Source: Gammaproteobacteria bacterium
Lineage (GTDB): Bacteria > Gemmatimonadota > Gemmatimonadetes > Longimicrobiales > Gaopeijiaceae
DNA length: 17,245 nucleotides
Assembly: GCA_024638345.1 (NCBI GenBank)
Contig: JAHEKL010000029.1
Span: 1 to 17,245, forward strand
Direction of reading: 5' to 3'
The notes beneath the pieces were generated by a model. The model was not told where the DNA came from. It did no database searches and worked only from the letters and a program-made list of their open reading frames with translations. Made by a program: the position numbers and the translations under genes. Shown piece by piece: positions 1 through 7,043 of this stretch. The stretch's first letter is position 1, and each line of letters begins with the position of its first letter.

Positions 1-700
1 CGATGATCGCTCCGGGGTGGCTTCCGGCGGCGGCCGCCTCCGCGATGGTCTTATCGAGGAACGAAAGGCAACGCTCGCCCTCTCCGGAGTCGTCCTCGGA
101 CCGCGGGAAAGGCACGAAGCGGCTGTCCCGGGGCAGACGATCCACGAACGGATCTCGGAAATGGGCTCGAGACGTCGTCGACAGCGCACCCAGCGTGAGT
201 CCGTGATAGCCGCCCTCGAAGGCAATCACCGCTGTGCGACCCGTCGCCAGCTGCGCGGTCTTGAGGGCGATCTCGACGGCTTCCGACCCCGCCGAGGCCA
301 GAACACCGCGGGTCTCGGTCCACGGAGCTAGCGCGCAGAGGCGTTCCAGGAGCTCCACCTTCACCAACGGGGGGTGGACGTCCCCCATTCCATGGATCAG
401 AGCCTCGGCCTGGGCCCTGATGGCCTCCACGATCCGGGGATGGGCGTGGCCGGCCGCCGCCACGCCGAACGCACCCGTCAGGTCCAGGTAGACGTTGCCG
501 TCCACGTCCCGCACGTTCGCGCCGCGCGCTTCCGACCAGAACACCGGGAAGTCGTCTCCCCGGAAGGTCACGTTCCTCGACTCCACGTCGGCCAGTCGTT
601 CGGCGAGCGCCTTGGACGCGGGTCCGGGAGGCATTGCCAACAGAGTCGGCAGGAGCTCTCCGAGGGGCTCTGCCTCACGGTCCGCTCGATACGAAAACAT
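1..700 (-). CDS. Class III PLP-dependent aminotransferase (GabT/ArgD-like), C-terminus cut by window edge
   Basis: About 233 N-terminal residues are visible; the reading frame runs off base 1. The frame begins with an ATG at 698-700 (MFSYRADREAEP...) without a clear Shine-Dalgarno; a second in-frame ATG lies at 632-634 (MPPGPAS...), so the start is uncertain. Fold type I class III landmarks are in order: an N-terminal VWDVDGN-like strand (here VRDVDGNVYLDLTGAFGV), the GHAHPRIVEA helix, the phosphate-binding ASAGSEAVE near residues 134-142, and FEGGYHG near 161-167, whose aromatic residue stacks on PLP. The PLP lysine and the rest of the large domain are outside the window. By family it transfers an amino group from an omega-amino acid or amine to a 2-oxoacid in the cytoplasm; the substrate cannot be read from this part. 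It is divergent from the regulator at 944, with a 243-bp gap. Confidence 0.88.
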   Translation of the reverse strand, partial: MFSYRADREAEPLGELLPTLLAMPPGPASKALAERLADVESRNVTFRGDDFPVFWSEARGANVRDVDGNVYLDLTGAFGVAAAGHAHPRIVEAIRAQAEALIHGMGDVHPPLVKVELLERLCALAPWTETRGVLASAGSEAVEIALKTAQLATGRTAVIAFEGGYHGLTLGALSTTSRAHFRDPFVDRLPRDSRFVPFPRSEDDSGEGERCLSFLDKTIAEAAAAGSHPGAII

Positions 701-801
701 TGCCGAAATGTCGACGTTGGCGGTACACGGGCAAGAGCGACCGTCGACTCGAGACCCTGCAAAGCGCCAGTGACTATCAATTACTTGGCCCGGAACCCCG
801 G

Positions 802-815
802 CGACCCGCGGGTCG
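802..815. promoter_or_regulatory. 14-bp perfect palindrome, candidate operator
   Basis: CGACCCGCGGGTCG is its own reverse complement over all 14 bases. It ends 10 bases before the -24 element of the sigma-54 promoter at 826-840, in the divergent region between the aminotransferase and the regulator. A dyad there suits a dimeric HTH protein such as a Fis-type regulator. Binding by any particular protein is inference. Confidence 0.45.
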
Positions 816-825
816 GTCCTTGCTC

Positions 826-840
826 TGGCACGAGGATTGC
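826..840 (+). promoter_or_regulatory. Sigma-54 (-24/-12) promoter for the regulator gene
   Basis: TGGCACG, four bases AGGA, then TTGC reproduces the consensus TGGCACG-N4-TTGC at all 11 defined positions. The invariant GG (827-828) and GC (839-840) are separated by exactly 10 bases. The base before it is C, as in the consensus YTGGCACG. The predicted transcription start is near 852, about 92 bases before the ATG at 944. Activity depends on the host having RpoN, which is not visible here. Confidence 0.65.
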
Positions 841-943
841 CCCCACCGAGAGCAAGCCCGATCGGCAGTCATTCGGTCGGGCCGAGTGAGGACCACCTTC
901 GGCCGTAGGAGCACGGTGCTCGGACTCTGAGAGGGATGGGCGG

Positions 944-1951
944 ATGACGGCTGTTTGGGAAAGAGACGAGGCGGGTGGGGTCCAGCTGGCTTCAATGGAT
1001 CCTGCGATGCCGATCCCAGGGGAGTTGCTGGGGGAATCGCAGATCTTCCTCGACGCGCTCGCCTCCGCACGGAAGCTCGTGCGGAGGAGAGCGCCTTTTG
1101 TGCTCCTACAGGGTGAGTCGGGGACCGGGCGCACCCTGTTCGCGAGAAGTCTCCACTACGAGGGTCCCGCGCCGCAGGCGCCGTTCATCGCCGTTCAATG
1201 CTCCTCACTTCCTCCCAGCCTGCTGGAAACGGAGCTTTTTGGAGCTCCCGCGGGGGTCCTGCGCAGTGACACGGCGAGAAAGGCCGGCATCTTCGAGCTG
1301 GCCGGCGAGGGCACCGTCTTCCTTGACGAGGTTCAGGAACTACCCGACTCGGTTCGAAGACGTCTAGCCAACGCGTTCAAGGGAGTCGACGAAGCTGGAG
1401 AGATCAGCTGCTGGATCCTGGGTGCTTCGAGGACCAAGCCCGAGATCGGGCCTGAGGACGATCGGCTCGTCCGCGAGTTCCAGGAGACACTCTACAAGAA
1501 CATGGTGGAGGTTCCTCCCCTTCGGAGCCGCGAGAGAGACGTCGAGCTACTGGCCCGCCACTTCCTGCGCGGTTGGGCAATCGATCACGGCGTGGCGATG
1601 CCTGTGCTCGAGAGCCGCGCCGTCGAAGCCATGTATGCCTACCCTTGGCCCGGAAACATTCGAGAGCTCAAGTATGCCCTGGAGCGCGCCGCCGCGCTCG
1701 CCCCCGGGCGTCGCATCGGACCCGAGCATCTGCGGATCAAGTCACGACAGAACACCCCGCTGCGGCAGGGATCACCCCCCTCTCGCGACATGATCCTCAT
1801 TCCACCCGAGGGCAAGTCGCTCGCGGACATCGAGGCGGAAGCGGTGCGGGCAACGCTGAAGCTCACCGGAGGGAACCGAAGCGCAGCCGCCCGCATCCTG
1901 GGGATCTCGAGGCCGACTCTCGGAAGGAAGATCAAGAAGTACGATCTCTGA
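944..1951 (+). CDS. NtrC/Fis-family regulator with degenerate sigma-54 AAA+ core
   Basis: 335 residues: a short leader (1-27) with no receiver, GAF or PAS domain, an AAA+ domain homologous to sigma-54 activators (about 28-260), and a C-terminal Fis-type helix-turn-helix (about 293-335, with GGNRSAAARILGISRPTLGRK). Walker B is kept (TVFLDEV, D128-E129), as are ELFG at 97-100 and the WPGNIREL sensor II at 235-242. Three functional elements are not: Walker A reads GESGTGRT with R63 replacing the lysine; the GAFTGA loop is GVLRSD at 104-109; and the arginine-finger segment FREDLYYRL reads FQETLYKNM (179-187). It is therefore unlikely to remodel sigma-54 holoenzyme by ATP hydrolysis, and probably acts as a DNA-binding regulator in the manner of TyrR-like proteins. 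GAGGGA at 931-936 precedes the ATG by 7 bases. It converges with ligA, leaving 18 bases. Confidence 0.87.
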   Translation: MTAVWERDEAGGVQLASMDPAMPIPGELLGESQIFLDALASARKLVRRRAPFVLLQGESGTGRTLFARSLHYEGPAPQAPFIAVQCSSLPPSLLETELFGAPAGVLRSDTARKAGIFELAGEGTVFLDEVQELPDSVRRRLANAFKGVDEAGEISCWILGASRTKPEIGPEDDRLVREFQETLYKNMVEVPPLRSRERDVELLARHFLRGWAIDHGVAMPVLESRAVEAMYAYPWPGNIRELKYALERAAALAPGRRIGPEHLRIKSRQNTPLRQGSPPSRDMILIPPEGKSLADIEAEAVRATLKLTGGNRSAAARILGISRPTLGRKIKKYDL

Positions 1952-1969
1952 CCTTCGAGGTCCCGCTCC

Positions 1970-4030
1970 TCATGGCCCCGGGGTCTCCACCTTCAGCTGG
2001 TCGAGGAACTCCCCCTCGGTCAGAATCGTGACACCGAGCTCACGGGCACGCTCGAGCTTGGATCCCCCACCCTCTCCCGCCACGACGAAATCGGTCTCCT
2101 TGCTCACTGAAGAGCTGGCTCGGGCCCCCAGCGCCTCGATCGATTGCTTGGCCCGCGCTCGAGTCATGGACTGAAGCGTCCCGGTGAACACGAAACGTCT
2201 CCCGCTCAGGGGGCCTTCACCCTGCCGAACCTCCGGCACATCGAGCTGAATCATCCTCTCGAACACCGCCTGGATCGCCGCATGGCTCTTCGGATCTTCC
2301 AGAAACGAGCGAATCTGCGACGCCATCTTGGGCCCGACTCCGCGAACCGCCTGAAGGGCGTCTTCGTCTGCGTCACGAAGGGCCTCGTAGCTTCGAAAAT
2401 GCGCTGCCAGGTCGCCCGCCACGGACACGCCTACCTCCGGAATACCGAGACCGAACAGGAAGCGACGGAGCTGCGTCGAGCGGCGACCCTGAATGGCCGC
2501 CACCAGGTTATCGGCCGATTTCGACGCGAATCCAGGGAGCTCCAGAAGCTGCTCAACCGTCAAATCGAACAAGTCCACGAGCTCGTCGACCAGTCCACGA
2601 TCCACGAGCAAGGCAGCCGTTTCGGAGCCCAGACCTTCGATATCCAGACCGCTTCTGGAAGCGAAGTGGACGATCCGACCCTTCAGCTGGGCCGAGCACC
2701 CGAAGCGGTTCGGGCACAAGGTGAAGGGACCGCTGATCTGAACCCGGGTGCCGCAGTTGGGGCACCGATCGGGCATCTCGAAGGGTGACGCGCGAGTTCG
2801 GTCCTCCTCCGGGATCACCTCCACGACCTGTGGAATGACGTCCCCGGCCCGCTGAACCCGCACGAGGTCCTTCTCCCGAATGTCTTTCCGTTCGAGCTCC
2901 TCCCGGTTGTGCAAGGTCGCTCGAGCTACGGTCACCCCACCGACCTCGACCGGTAGGAGCAGGGCCACGGGAGTGAGGACGCCGGTCCGCCCCACCTGGA
3001 TCGCGATCCGCTCGACACGGGTCACCTCCTTCCGTGGCTCGAACTTGAAGGCGAGCGCCCATCTCGGATGGTGCGACGTGGATCCCAAATCAACCCGCTC
3101 ATCGAGATCGTCGAGCTTGATCACGATTCCGTCGATCTCGTAATCGAGGTTGTCCCGATCGCTCTGAAAGGCTCCGTGATACGCCAAGATCTCGTCGGCC
3201 GACCGAACCCGCTCCGCCCGCTCCGGCGTCCGGAAACCCCAGGCTCCGAGGGCCTCGATCACCGCCCAGTCCGTACGAAAGGACACTCCTCGGGCGTCGA
3301 GCACCTCGTAACCGAGGCATTCGAGAGGTCGCGTCGCGGTGATCGACGAGTCCAGCTGCCGAATCGCTCCAGAAGTCGCGTTCCGTGGGTTGGCGTAGGG
3401 TTCACCCCCCTCCTCCATGATGGACTCGTTCAGCGCCTCGAAGGCGGTCAGGGGCATGAGGACCTCGCCCCGCACGGACAGGAACTCGGGGATCGGCCGC
3501 TCCTCGCGGAGTCGTAGCGGCACCGAAGGGATCGTGCGCGCGTTGTCGGTCACTCCCTCCCCCTCGAGCCCGTTCCCCCGGGTAACCGCACGTGTGAGCA
3601 CTCCTCTCTCGTAGACCAGCTCGATCGAAACGCCGTCCAGCTTGGGCTCCAGGAGATACTCGACGTGGTCCGCCTCCACCGCCCTGCGGACGCGCTCATC
3701 GAATCGGAGGACTTCGGCGGGGTCCTGAGTCGAGTCGAGGGAGAGCATGGGTGCGCAGTGACGGATGGTGGGAAGATCCGTGCGCGGTGAGGCGCCCACC
3801 CGCCGGGTCGGGGAGTCTATGGTGATCAGGTCCGGGAAGCGTTCCTCCAGTGCGCGCAGTCGGCGGAAGAGCCGATCGTACGCTGCGTCCGAGATCTCCG
3901 GCACGCCCTTCACGTAGTAGAGGTGGTTGTGGCGTTGGATCACCGAGCGGAGCTCGTGTGTCTCCTCCTCGGCGGCTTCGGCGGAGACCTGCTCCAAGGG
4001 GACGTCGAAGTCCAAGGACGACTCGTTCAT
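1970..4030 (-). CDS. ligA: NAD-dependent DNA ligase LigA
   Basis: 686 residues, the usual length. It seals nicks using NAD+ during replication and repair. Visible in order: domain Ia (YYV...PEISDAAYDRLF) that binds NMN; the adenylation motif EPKLDGVS with catalytic lysine K130; SVRGEV; YEIDGIVIK; the OB-fold with QVGRTGVLTPVA and RAGDVIPQVVEV; a Cys4 zinc finger (CPNC... CPNRFGC); helix-hairpin-helix repeats (ELPGFASKSADNL, VRGVGPKMA); and a C-terminal BRCT domain from about 607 (GRRFVFTGTL... GSKLERARELGV). The nucleotidyltransferase segment that is usually RGDG...GEDVT reads RGNG...GEGVT here, a mild deviation. The start at 4030 is the first ATG of a clearly ligase-like N-terminus preceded by a short acidic extension. 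It is transcribed divergently from the gene at 4156. Confidence 0.97.
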   Translation of the reverse strand: MNESSLDFDVPLEQVSAEAAEEETHELRSVIQRHNHLYYVKGVPEISDAAYDRLFRRLRALEERFPDLITIDSPTRRVGASPRTDLPTIRHCAPMLSLDSTQDPAEVLRFDERVRRAVEADHVEYLLEPKLDGVSIELVYERGVLTRAVTRGNGLEGEGVTDNARTIPSVPLRLREERPIPEFLSVRGEVLMPLTAFEALNESIMEEGGEPYANPRNATSGAIRQLDSSITATRPLECLGYEVLDARGVSFRTDWAVIEALGAWGFRTPERAERVRSADEILAYHGAFQSDRDNLDYEIDGIVIKLDDLDERVDLGSTSHHPRWALAFKFEPRKEVTRVERIAIQVGRTGVLTPVALLLPVEVGGVTVARATLHNREELERKDIREKDLVRVQRAGDVIPQVVEVIPEEDRTRASPFEMPDRCPNCGTRVQISGPFTLCPNRFGCSAQLKGRIVHFASRSGLDIEGLGSETAALLVDRGLVDELVDLFDLTVEQLLELPGFASKSADNLVAAIQGRRSTQLRRFLFGLGIPEVGVSVAGDLAAHFRSYEALRDADEDALQAVRGVGPKMASQIRSFLEDPKSHAAIQAVFERMIQLDVPEVRQGEGPLSGRRFVFTGTLQSMTRARAKQSIEALGARASSSVSKETDFVVAGEGGGSKLERARELGVTILTEGEFLDQLKVETPGP

Positions 4031-4089
4031 CGATGGAATCTCGTGGGGACGCGCGCGCGGCGCTTCTAAGCCTACGCGACCGAGTTCGG

Positions 4090-4112
4090 CTTCCGGTACG
4101 TATCTTCGGAAG
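4090..4112. repeat. Small inverted repeat between divergent ligA and ybjQ-like gene
   Basis: CTTCCG (4090-4095) and CGGAAG (4107-4112) form 6-bp arms around an 11-base spacer containing TACGTA. It lies in the 125-bp region that must hold the promoters of both divergent genes. It could be an operator or a leader hairpin; chance is also plausible for arms this short. Confidence 0.25.
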
Positions 4113-4155
4113 GAAGGGATGCACGCGGAAGCCCCCGGGCGATGCGGGCGTCGAA

Positions 4156-4428
4156 GTGGTCATCTTGCTGTTCGCTTCGGTGGCCCACGAGCGCTACCGT
4201 GACCTGCCGACCGAGCCGGACCGCATCGTGGAGCGCAGACGTCCGATGGATCAGGCGATCGACCTCATGGTAGAGGAAGCCAAGTCGGTGGGAGCGAAGG
4301 GAGTGGTCTGCGTGCGGCTTCAGACGCAGGAGATCATGAAGGGCCCATCCGAGGTGCTCTGCTTTGGGACGGCGGTGACCCTCGATCCGGACGATCGGTC
4401 GAGTGGTGAGAGGCTCTCCCCATCATGA
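4156..4428 (+). CDS. Short YbjQ/UPF0145-like protein
   Basis: 90 residues from a GTG start. The second half (AIDLMVEEAKSVGAKGVVCVRL...EIMKGPSEVLCFGTAV) resembles the C-terminal half of the YbjQ/UPF0145 (DUF74) family: a helix followed by the GAxxVVxVR strand and a closing xxxFGTAV strand. That family normally has about 105 residues; here the N-terminal half is short and different (VILLFASVAHERYRDLP). An in-frame ATG at 4033 would add 41 residues, but that stretch is not protein-like in composition and would start three bases from the ligA start codon, so GTG 4156 is preferred; TTG 4165 is possible. The stop overlaps the next gene as ATGA, implying translational coupling. Function is unknown; YbjQ proteins form pentameric rings and have been annotated as putative metal-binding. 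Confidence 0.6.
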   Translation: MVILLFASVAHERYRDLPTEPDRIVERRRPMDQAIDLMVEEAKSVGAKGVVCVRLQTQEIMKGPSEVLCFGTAVTLDPDDRSSGERLSPS

Positions 4429-5969
4429 GGCGAAGACCGGTTCGTCCGCTCGTTCTTCTTCTCTCGACCCTCTCCCTTGCGCAGACCGGCTGCGCCGCGA
4501 CTGGAGCCGCCCCTGGTCCCGCACCCATCCCCCTCCCCGAGCGCCTCGACGCGCTTCTGACCGAGCCACCCTTCGACCGCGTCCACTGGGGAGTGCTCGT
4601 GGTGGACGGAGCGTCGGGGCGCGAGGTCTTTTCGCACAACCCCGACCTCCTCTTCATTCCGGCATCCAACATGAAGATCCCGGTCACGGCGGCGGCGCTG
4701 GGACTGTTGGGTCCGGAGTACCGGTGGCAGACGACCTTCTACTCGCACACGCTCCCCGACCGCGGGATCCTGGAGGGCGATCTCTACCTCCCTGCCCATG
4801 GCGATCCTACCCTGGGTCAACCGTTCCACGATTCCTCCAGCGATGCGCTCGCCGCTCTGGCCGATTCGCTGGTCGCCGCCGGCATCCGTGAGGTTCGGGG
4901 ACGTCTGGTCGTGGACGTGTCCGCCTGGGACTCGACCACGGTGCCGGAGTCGTGGATGATCGAGGATCTGGACGGGCGGTTCGGGGCTACCGGAGGGGCT
5001 TTTTCGATCGAGCGGGGCGAGTTGGAGATCCGTGTGAGGGGCACGGGGGCGGGCGAGCCCGCAGTCGTGGAGTGGTCCCCCCGGGGACCGATCCCCGGGG
5101 CCGACGGCAGCCTTCAGCCGTTCGTGCGTCACGATGTCCGCACCATAGCCGCGGGCGGCGAGGGGCAGATTCGAACGAGCTTCCTCCCGGAGTCGAGCCA
5201 CTGGGTCGTCGAAGGGACCATCGCGTCCGGCGATGAACGAACGATCACCAGATCAGGGAGGGCACCGGTCCGGCTCGCCACGGGGGTTATCCTGCGCGTG
5301 CTCTCCGAGCGGGGAATCGAGGTCTCCGGTGGCGTGGAGATCCTCTGGGAGCGTGAGGAGCCGATCGAGACCGCCTGCGCGAGCGGTCGGATTCCTTCGT
5401 GTGCCGAGATGATCCGAATAGCAGGACTGGCCTCGCCCCCCCTTGTCGAGGTCGTGGCCGCAATCCTGGGACCGAGTCAAAACTGGATCGCCGAGCAGCT
5501 GGTGCGCACCCTGGGGTCCGAGCTTGGCCGGGAGGGAAGCTGGTCGGAGGGATTCGCGGTGAGCGAGGTCTACTTGGACACGGCGGTCGGGATCGGACCA
5601 GAGGAGGTGCACTGGGAGGACGGCTCCGGGATGTCCAACCACAACCTGATCTCGCCGCGCGCCCTGGTCTCCATCCTTCGGCATGCGCGAAGCCGACCCT
5701 GGGGATCGGCTTTCCGCTCGGGGATGGCTCAGGGCGGACTGCAGGGAACGACCCTGAGCTCGCGTCTGGAGTCATTCGGTGGAAGGGTTTTCGCGAAGAC
5801 GGGAACACTGAGCCACGTGGACGCTCTCTCCGGCTATGTAGTCGGGGCGACGGGTCGGGAGTTGATCTTCAGCATTCTGACGAATGGCTCCAACCTTCCG
5901 GCCAGCTCGGTGCGCGCGCAGGCCGATCGTATCGTCGCGGAGCTGGCGGGCCGATCGGTGCGGGAGTAG
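4425..5969 (+). CDS. dacB: D-alanyl-D-alanine carboxypeptidase/endopeptidase, PBP4 (DacB) family
   Basis: 514 residues, peptidase family S13. It trims or cleaves peptidoglycan cross-links in the periplasm. The N-terminus has a basic start, a hydrophobic segment (residues 8-19) and a cysteine at 23 preceded by QTG, which is a poor lipobox, so either a lipoprotein or a plain secreted protein. The three penicillin-binding motifs are present: S81-N-M-K84 (nucleophile and general base), DGSGMSNHN at 399-407 (the SxN region), and K458-T-G460. Between the first two lies the long insertion typical of the S13 family (about 110-310). The start overlaps the upstream gene's stop by 4 bases, so the two are coupled. 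It converges on the patatin gene with 10 bases between stops. A resident role in cell-wall remodelling is expected; beta-lactamase is excluded by the architecture. Confidence 0.93.
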   Translation: MRRRPVRPLVLLLSTLSLAQTGCAATGAAPGPAPIPLPERLDALLTEPPFDRVHWGVLVVDGASGREVFSHNPDLLFIPASNMKIPVTAAALGLLGPEYRWQTTFYSHTLPDRGILEGDLYLPAHGDPTLGQPFHDSSSDALAALADSLVAAGIREVRGRLVVDVSAWDSTTVPESWMIEDLDGRFGATGGAFSIERGELEIRVRGTGAGEPAVVEWSPRGPIPGADGSLQPFVRHDVRTIAAGGEGQIRTSFLPESSHWVVEGTIASGDERTITRSGRAPVRLATGVILRVLSERGIEVSGGVEILWEREEPIETACASGRIPSCAEMIRIAGLASPPLVEVVAAILGPSQNWIAEQLVRTLGSELGREGSWSEGFAVSEVYLDTAVGIGPEEVHWEDGSGMSNHNLISPRALVSILRHARSRPWGSAFRSGMAQGGLQGTTLSSRLESFGGRVFAKTGTLSHVDALSGYVVGATGRELIFSILTNGSNLPASSVRAQADRIVAELAGRSVRE

Positions 5970-5978
5970 CACTCGCGT
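5960..5978. terminator. Weak hairpin at convergent gene ends
   Basis: GAGT (5964-5967) pairs with ACTC (5971-5974) across a 3-base loop, extended past one G-G mismatch by two more pairs. It covers the dacB stop and lies next to the patatin stop. There is no T-run, so termination is only a possibility. Confidence 0.2.
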
Positions 5979-5979
5979 T

Positions 5980-6882
5980 CTACGAGGAACCCCGAGAGCC
6001 TCTATTCGCACCTTCCAGCGCGAGCTCAGCCGCCTTCCTCCCCTCCTCGATCATCTGATCCAGCTTCCGGAACTCCAACGTGCCGAATTGGTCCACATTC
6101 GGCCGAATGTACAGCATTGGTGGGCCGTTCCACTCGCTCACGACCTTCCGACGGTGACGGCCGGACATGATGGAGAAGACCCGCTCGTGAATCGCGAGCA
6201 TTCCGTGCTTCACCGCGGCGTCCGCGTCGGCACTTTCGGCCCGACCGACGTCGATCGCCACGATCGCGGTCGCTCCGAGCTCTGCGGCTCGCAGGATCGG
6301 CAGGGCCTCTTCCGTGCCTCCATCGACATAGAGGCCGCCGGGCAAGGCGCAGGGCGGATAGAAGACAGGTAATGCGGAGGACGCATACACGGCCTGCGCG
6401 AGCGTCACGTCCGTCCGGGCGCCGACCCCGAACCACTCGGTCTTTCCGCTTCCCAGCTCGACGGCGTTCGTCTGGAAGCGAATACGAAGCGCGTCCCACC
6501 CGTCGGCGGGTATCACACGCTCGATGTAGCTCATGAAGACGTCCCCGCGGTAGAGCGCCGGCGAGCGAATCCCCTGCGTCCACAGGAGGCGACGGGGCAT
6601 GGTGGCGATCTCCTCTCGCGAGACCGTGAGCGCCATCTGCTCCAGCTCTTCGAGTGGCTGGCCCCCGGCCAAGCACGCCCCCACCAGTGCTCCGATGCTC
6701 GTTCCGATGATCCCCTCGGGCTCGAATCCCGCGGCCTTCAGCACCCGCCAGGCCCCGAGGTGAGCCAGCCCCTTCACTCCCCCTCCCCCCAAGACCAGCC
6801 AAGGCCGCTCACCCAGCTCGACCCCTCCGAGCCGAGGCTCGGCCGATCCCGTCGGTCTGCGCCACTTCAGAATGCGCGCCAT
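5980..6882 (-). CDS. Patatin-like phospholipase (RssA-like)
   Basis: 300 residues. Patatin acyl hydrolases cleave fatty acids from lipids with a Ser-Asp dyad. Visible: the oxyanion loop GGGGVKG (32-38), the nucleophile elbow GTSIG with S62, the ASSALPVFYPP segment (168-177), and the dyad aspartate in DGG, D187. No signal peptide or membrane segment is seen, so a cytoplasmic or peripheral location is likely. The frame is open much further upstream, opposite sufC, but the ATG at 6880-6882 (MARILKWRR) has a GCGAGG just upstream and patatin homology begins only about 28 residues later, so this start is preferred. It reads divergently from the suf operon with a 192-bp shared control region. The physiological lipid substrate cannot be told. 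Confidence 0.9.
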   Translation of the reverse strand: MARILKWRRPTGSAEPRLGGVELGERPWLVLGGGGVKGLAHLGAWRVLKAAGFEPEGIIGTSIGALVGACLAGGQPLEELEQMALTVSREEIATMPRRLLWTQGIRSPALYRGDVFMSYIERVIPADGWDALRIRFQTNAVELGSGKTEWFGVGARTDVTLAQAVYASSALPVFYPPCALPGGLYVDGGTEEALPILRAAELGATAIVAIDVGRAESADADAAVKHGMLAIHERVFSIMSGRHRRKVVSEWNGPPMLYIRPNVDQFGTLEFRKLDQMIEEGRKAAELALEGANRGSRGSS

Positions 6883-6945
6883 CCAGCCTCGCTCGGAGTC
6901 GACGAAAACAAGCTCAAACGCTTGAAAAATAGGCGAAAAGCAGAC

Positions 6946-6974
6946 TTGACGCTCCCTCGGCCGACGAGTAGCTT
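6946..6974 (+). promoter_or_regulatory. Candidate housekeeping promoter of the suf operon
   Basis: TTGACG (6946-6951, 5 of 6 to TTGACA) is followed after 17 bases by TAGCTT (6969-6974, a poor -10). Transcription would begin near 6981, placing the Fur box just downstream of the start. An alternative is GATAAT at 6990-6995 as -10, which lies inside the Fur box but lacks a good -35. Confidence 0.35.
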
Positions 6975-6989
6975 CCCAGGGTACGTAAC

Positions 6990-7008
6990 GATAATCAGAA
7001 TCATTCTC
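6990..7008 (+). promoter_or_regulatory. Fur box in the suf operon control region
   Basis: GATAATCAGAATCATTCTC matches the classic 19-bp Fur box GATAATGATAATCATTATC at 16 of 19 positions (mismatches at 7, 9 and 17). It is A+T rich inside a high-GC region, which makes a chance match less likely. It sits 66 bases upstream of sufC and 107 bases from the divergent patatin start. In other bacteria Fe-Fur represses suf under iron sufficiency; the same logic is inferred here. No SufR or IscR gene is seen nearby. Confidence 0.68.
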
Positions 7009-7012
7009 GATT

Positions 7013-7043
7013 AGAGGCCGCGCGGTCCTGCCGCGAGGCCTCT
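7013..7043 (+). promoter_or_regulatory. Strong hairpin in the sufC 5' leader
   Basis: AGAGGCC (7013-7019) pairs perfectly with GGCCTCT (7037-7043); after a G-A mismatch, CGCGG (7021-7025) pairs with CCGCG (7031-7035) around the loop TCCTG. This gives 12 base pairs, mostly G-C. It starts four bases after the Fur box and ends 31 bases before the sufC ATG. It is followed by TTCCCC and not by a T-run, so it is a leader structure, mRNA stabiliser or attenuator candidate and not a standard terminator. Confidence 0.55.

Noticed and set aside
710..748. Two GTCGAC hexamers 33 bp apart upstream of the sigma-54 promoter, as enhancer sites
   Set aside because: They lie at a suitable distance, but GTCGAC occurs many times in this window, including inside genes, and the flanks do not extend the symmetry.
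2144..2788. Open frame (214 codons) antisense to ligA
   Set aside because: Lies wholly over the ligase zinc finger and HhH regions, whose sense frame is clearly the gene.
4320..5201. Open frame (293 codons) antisense to dacB
   Set aside because: Arg/Gly-rich composition typical of a high-GC reverse frame; dacB motifs occupy the sense strand.
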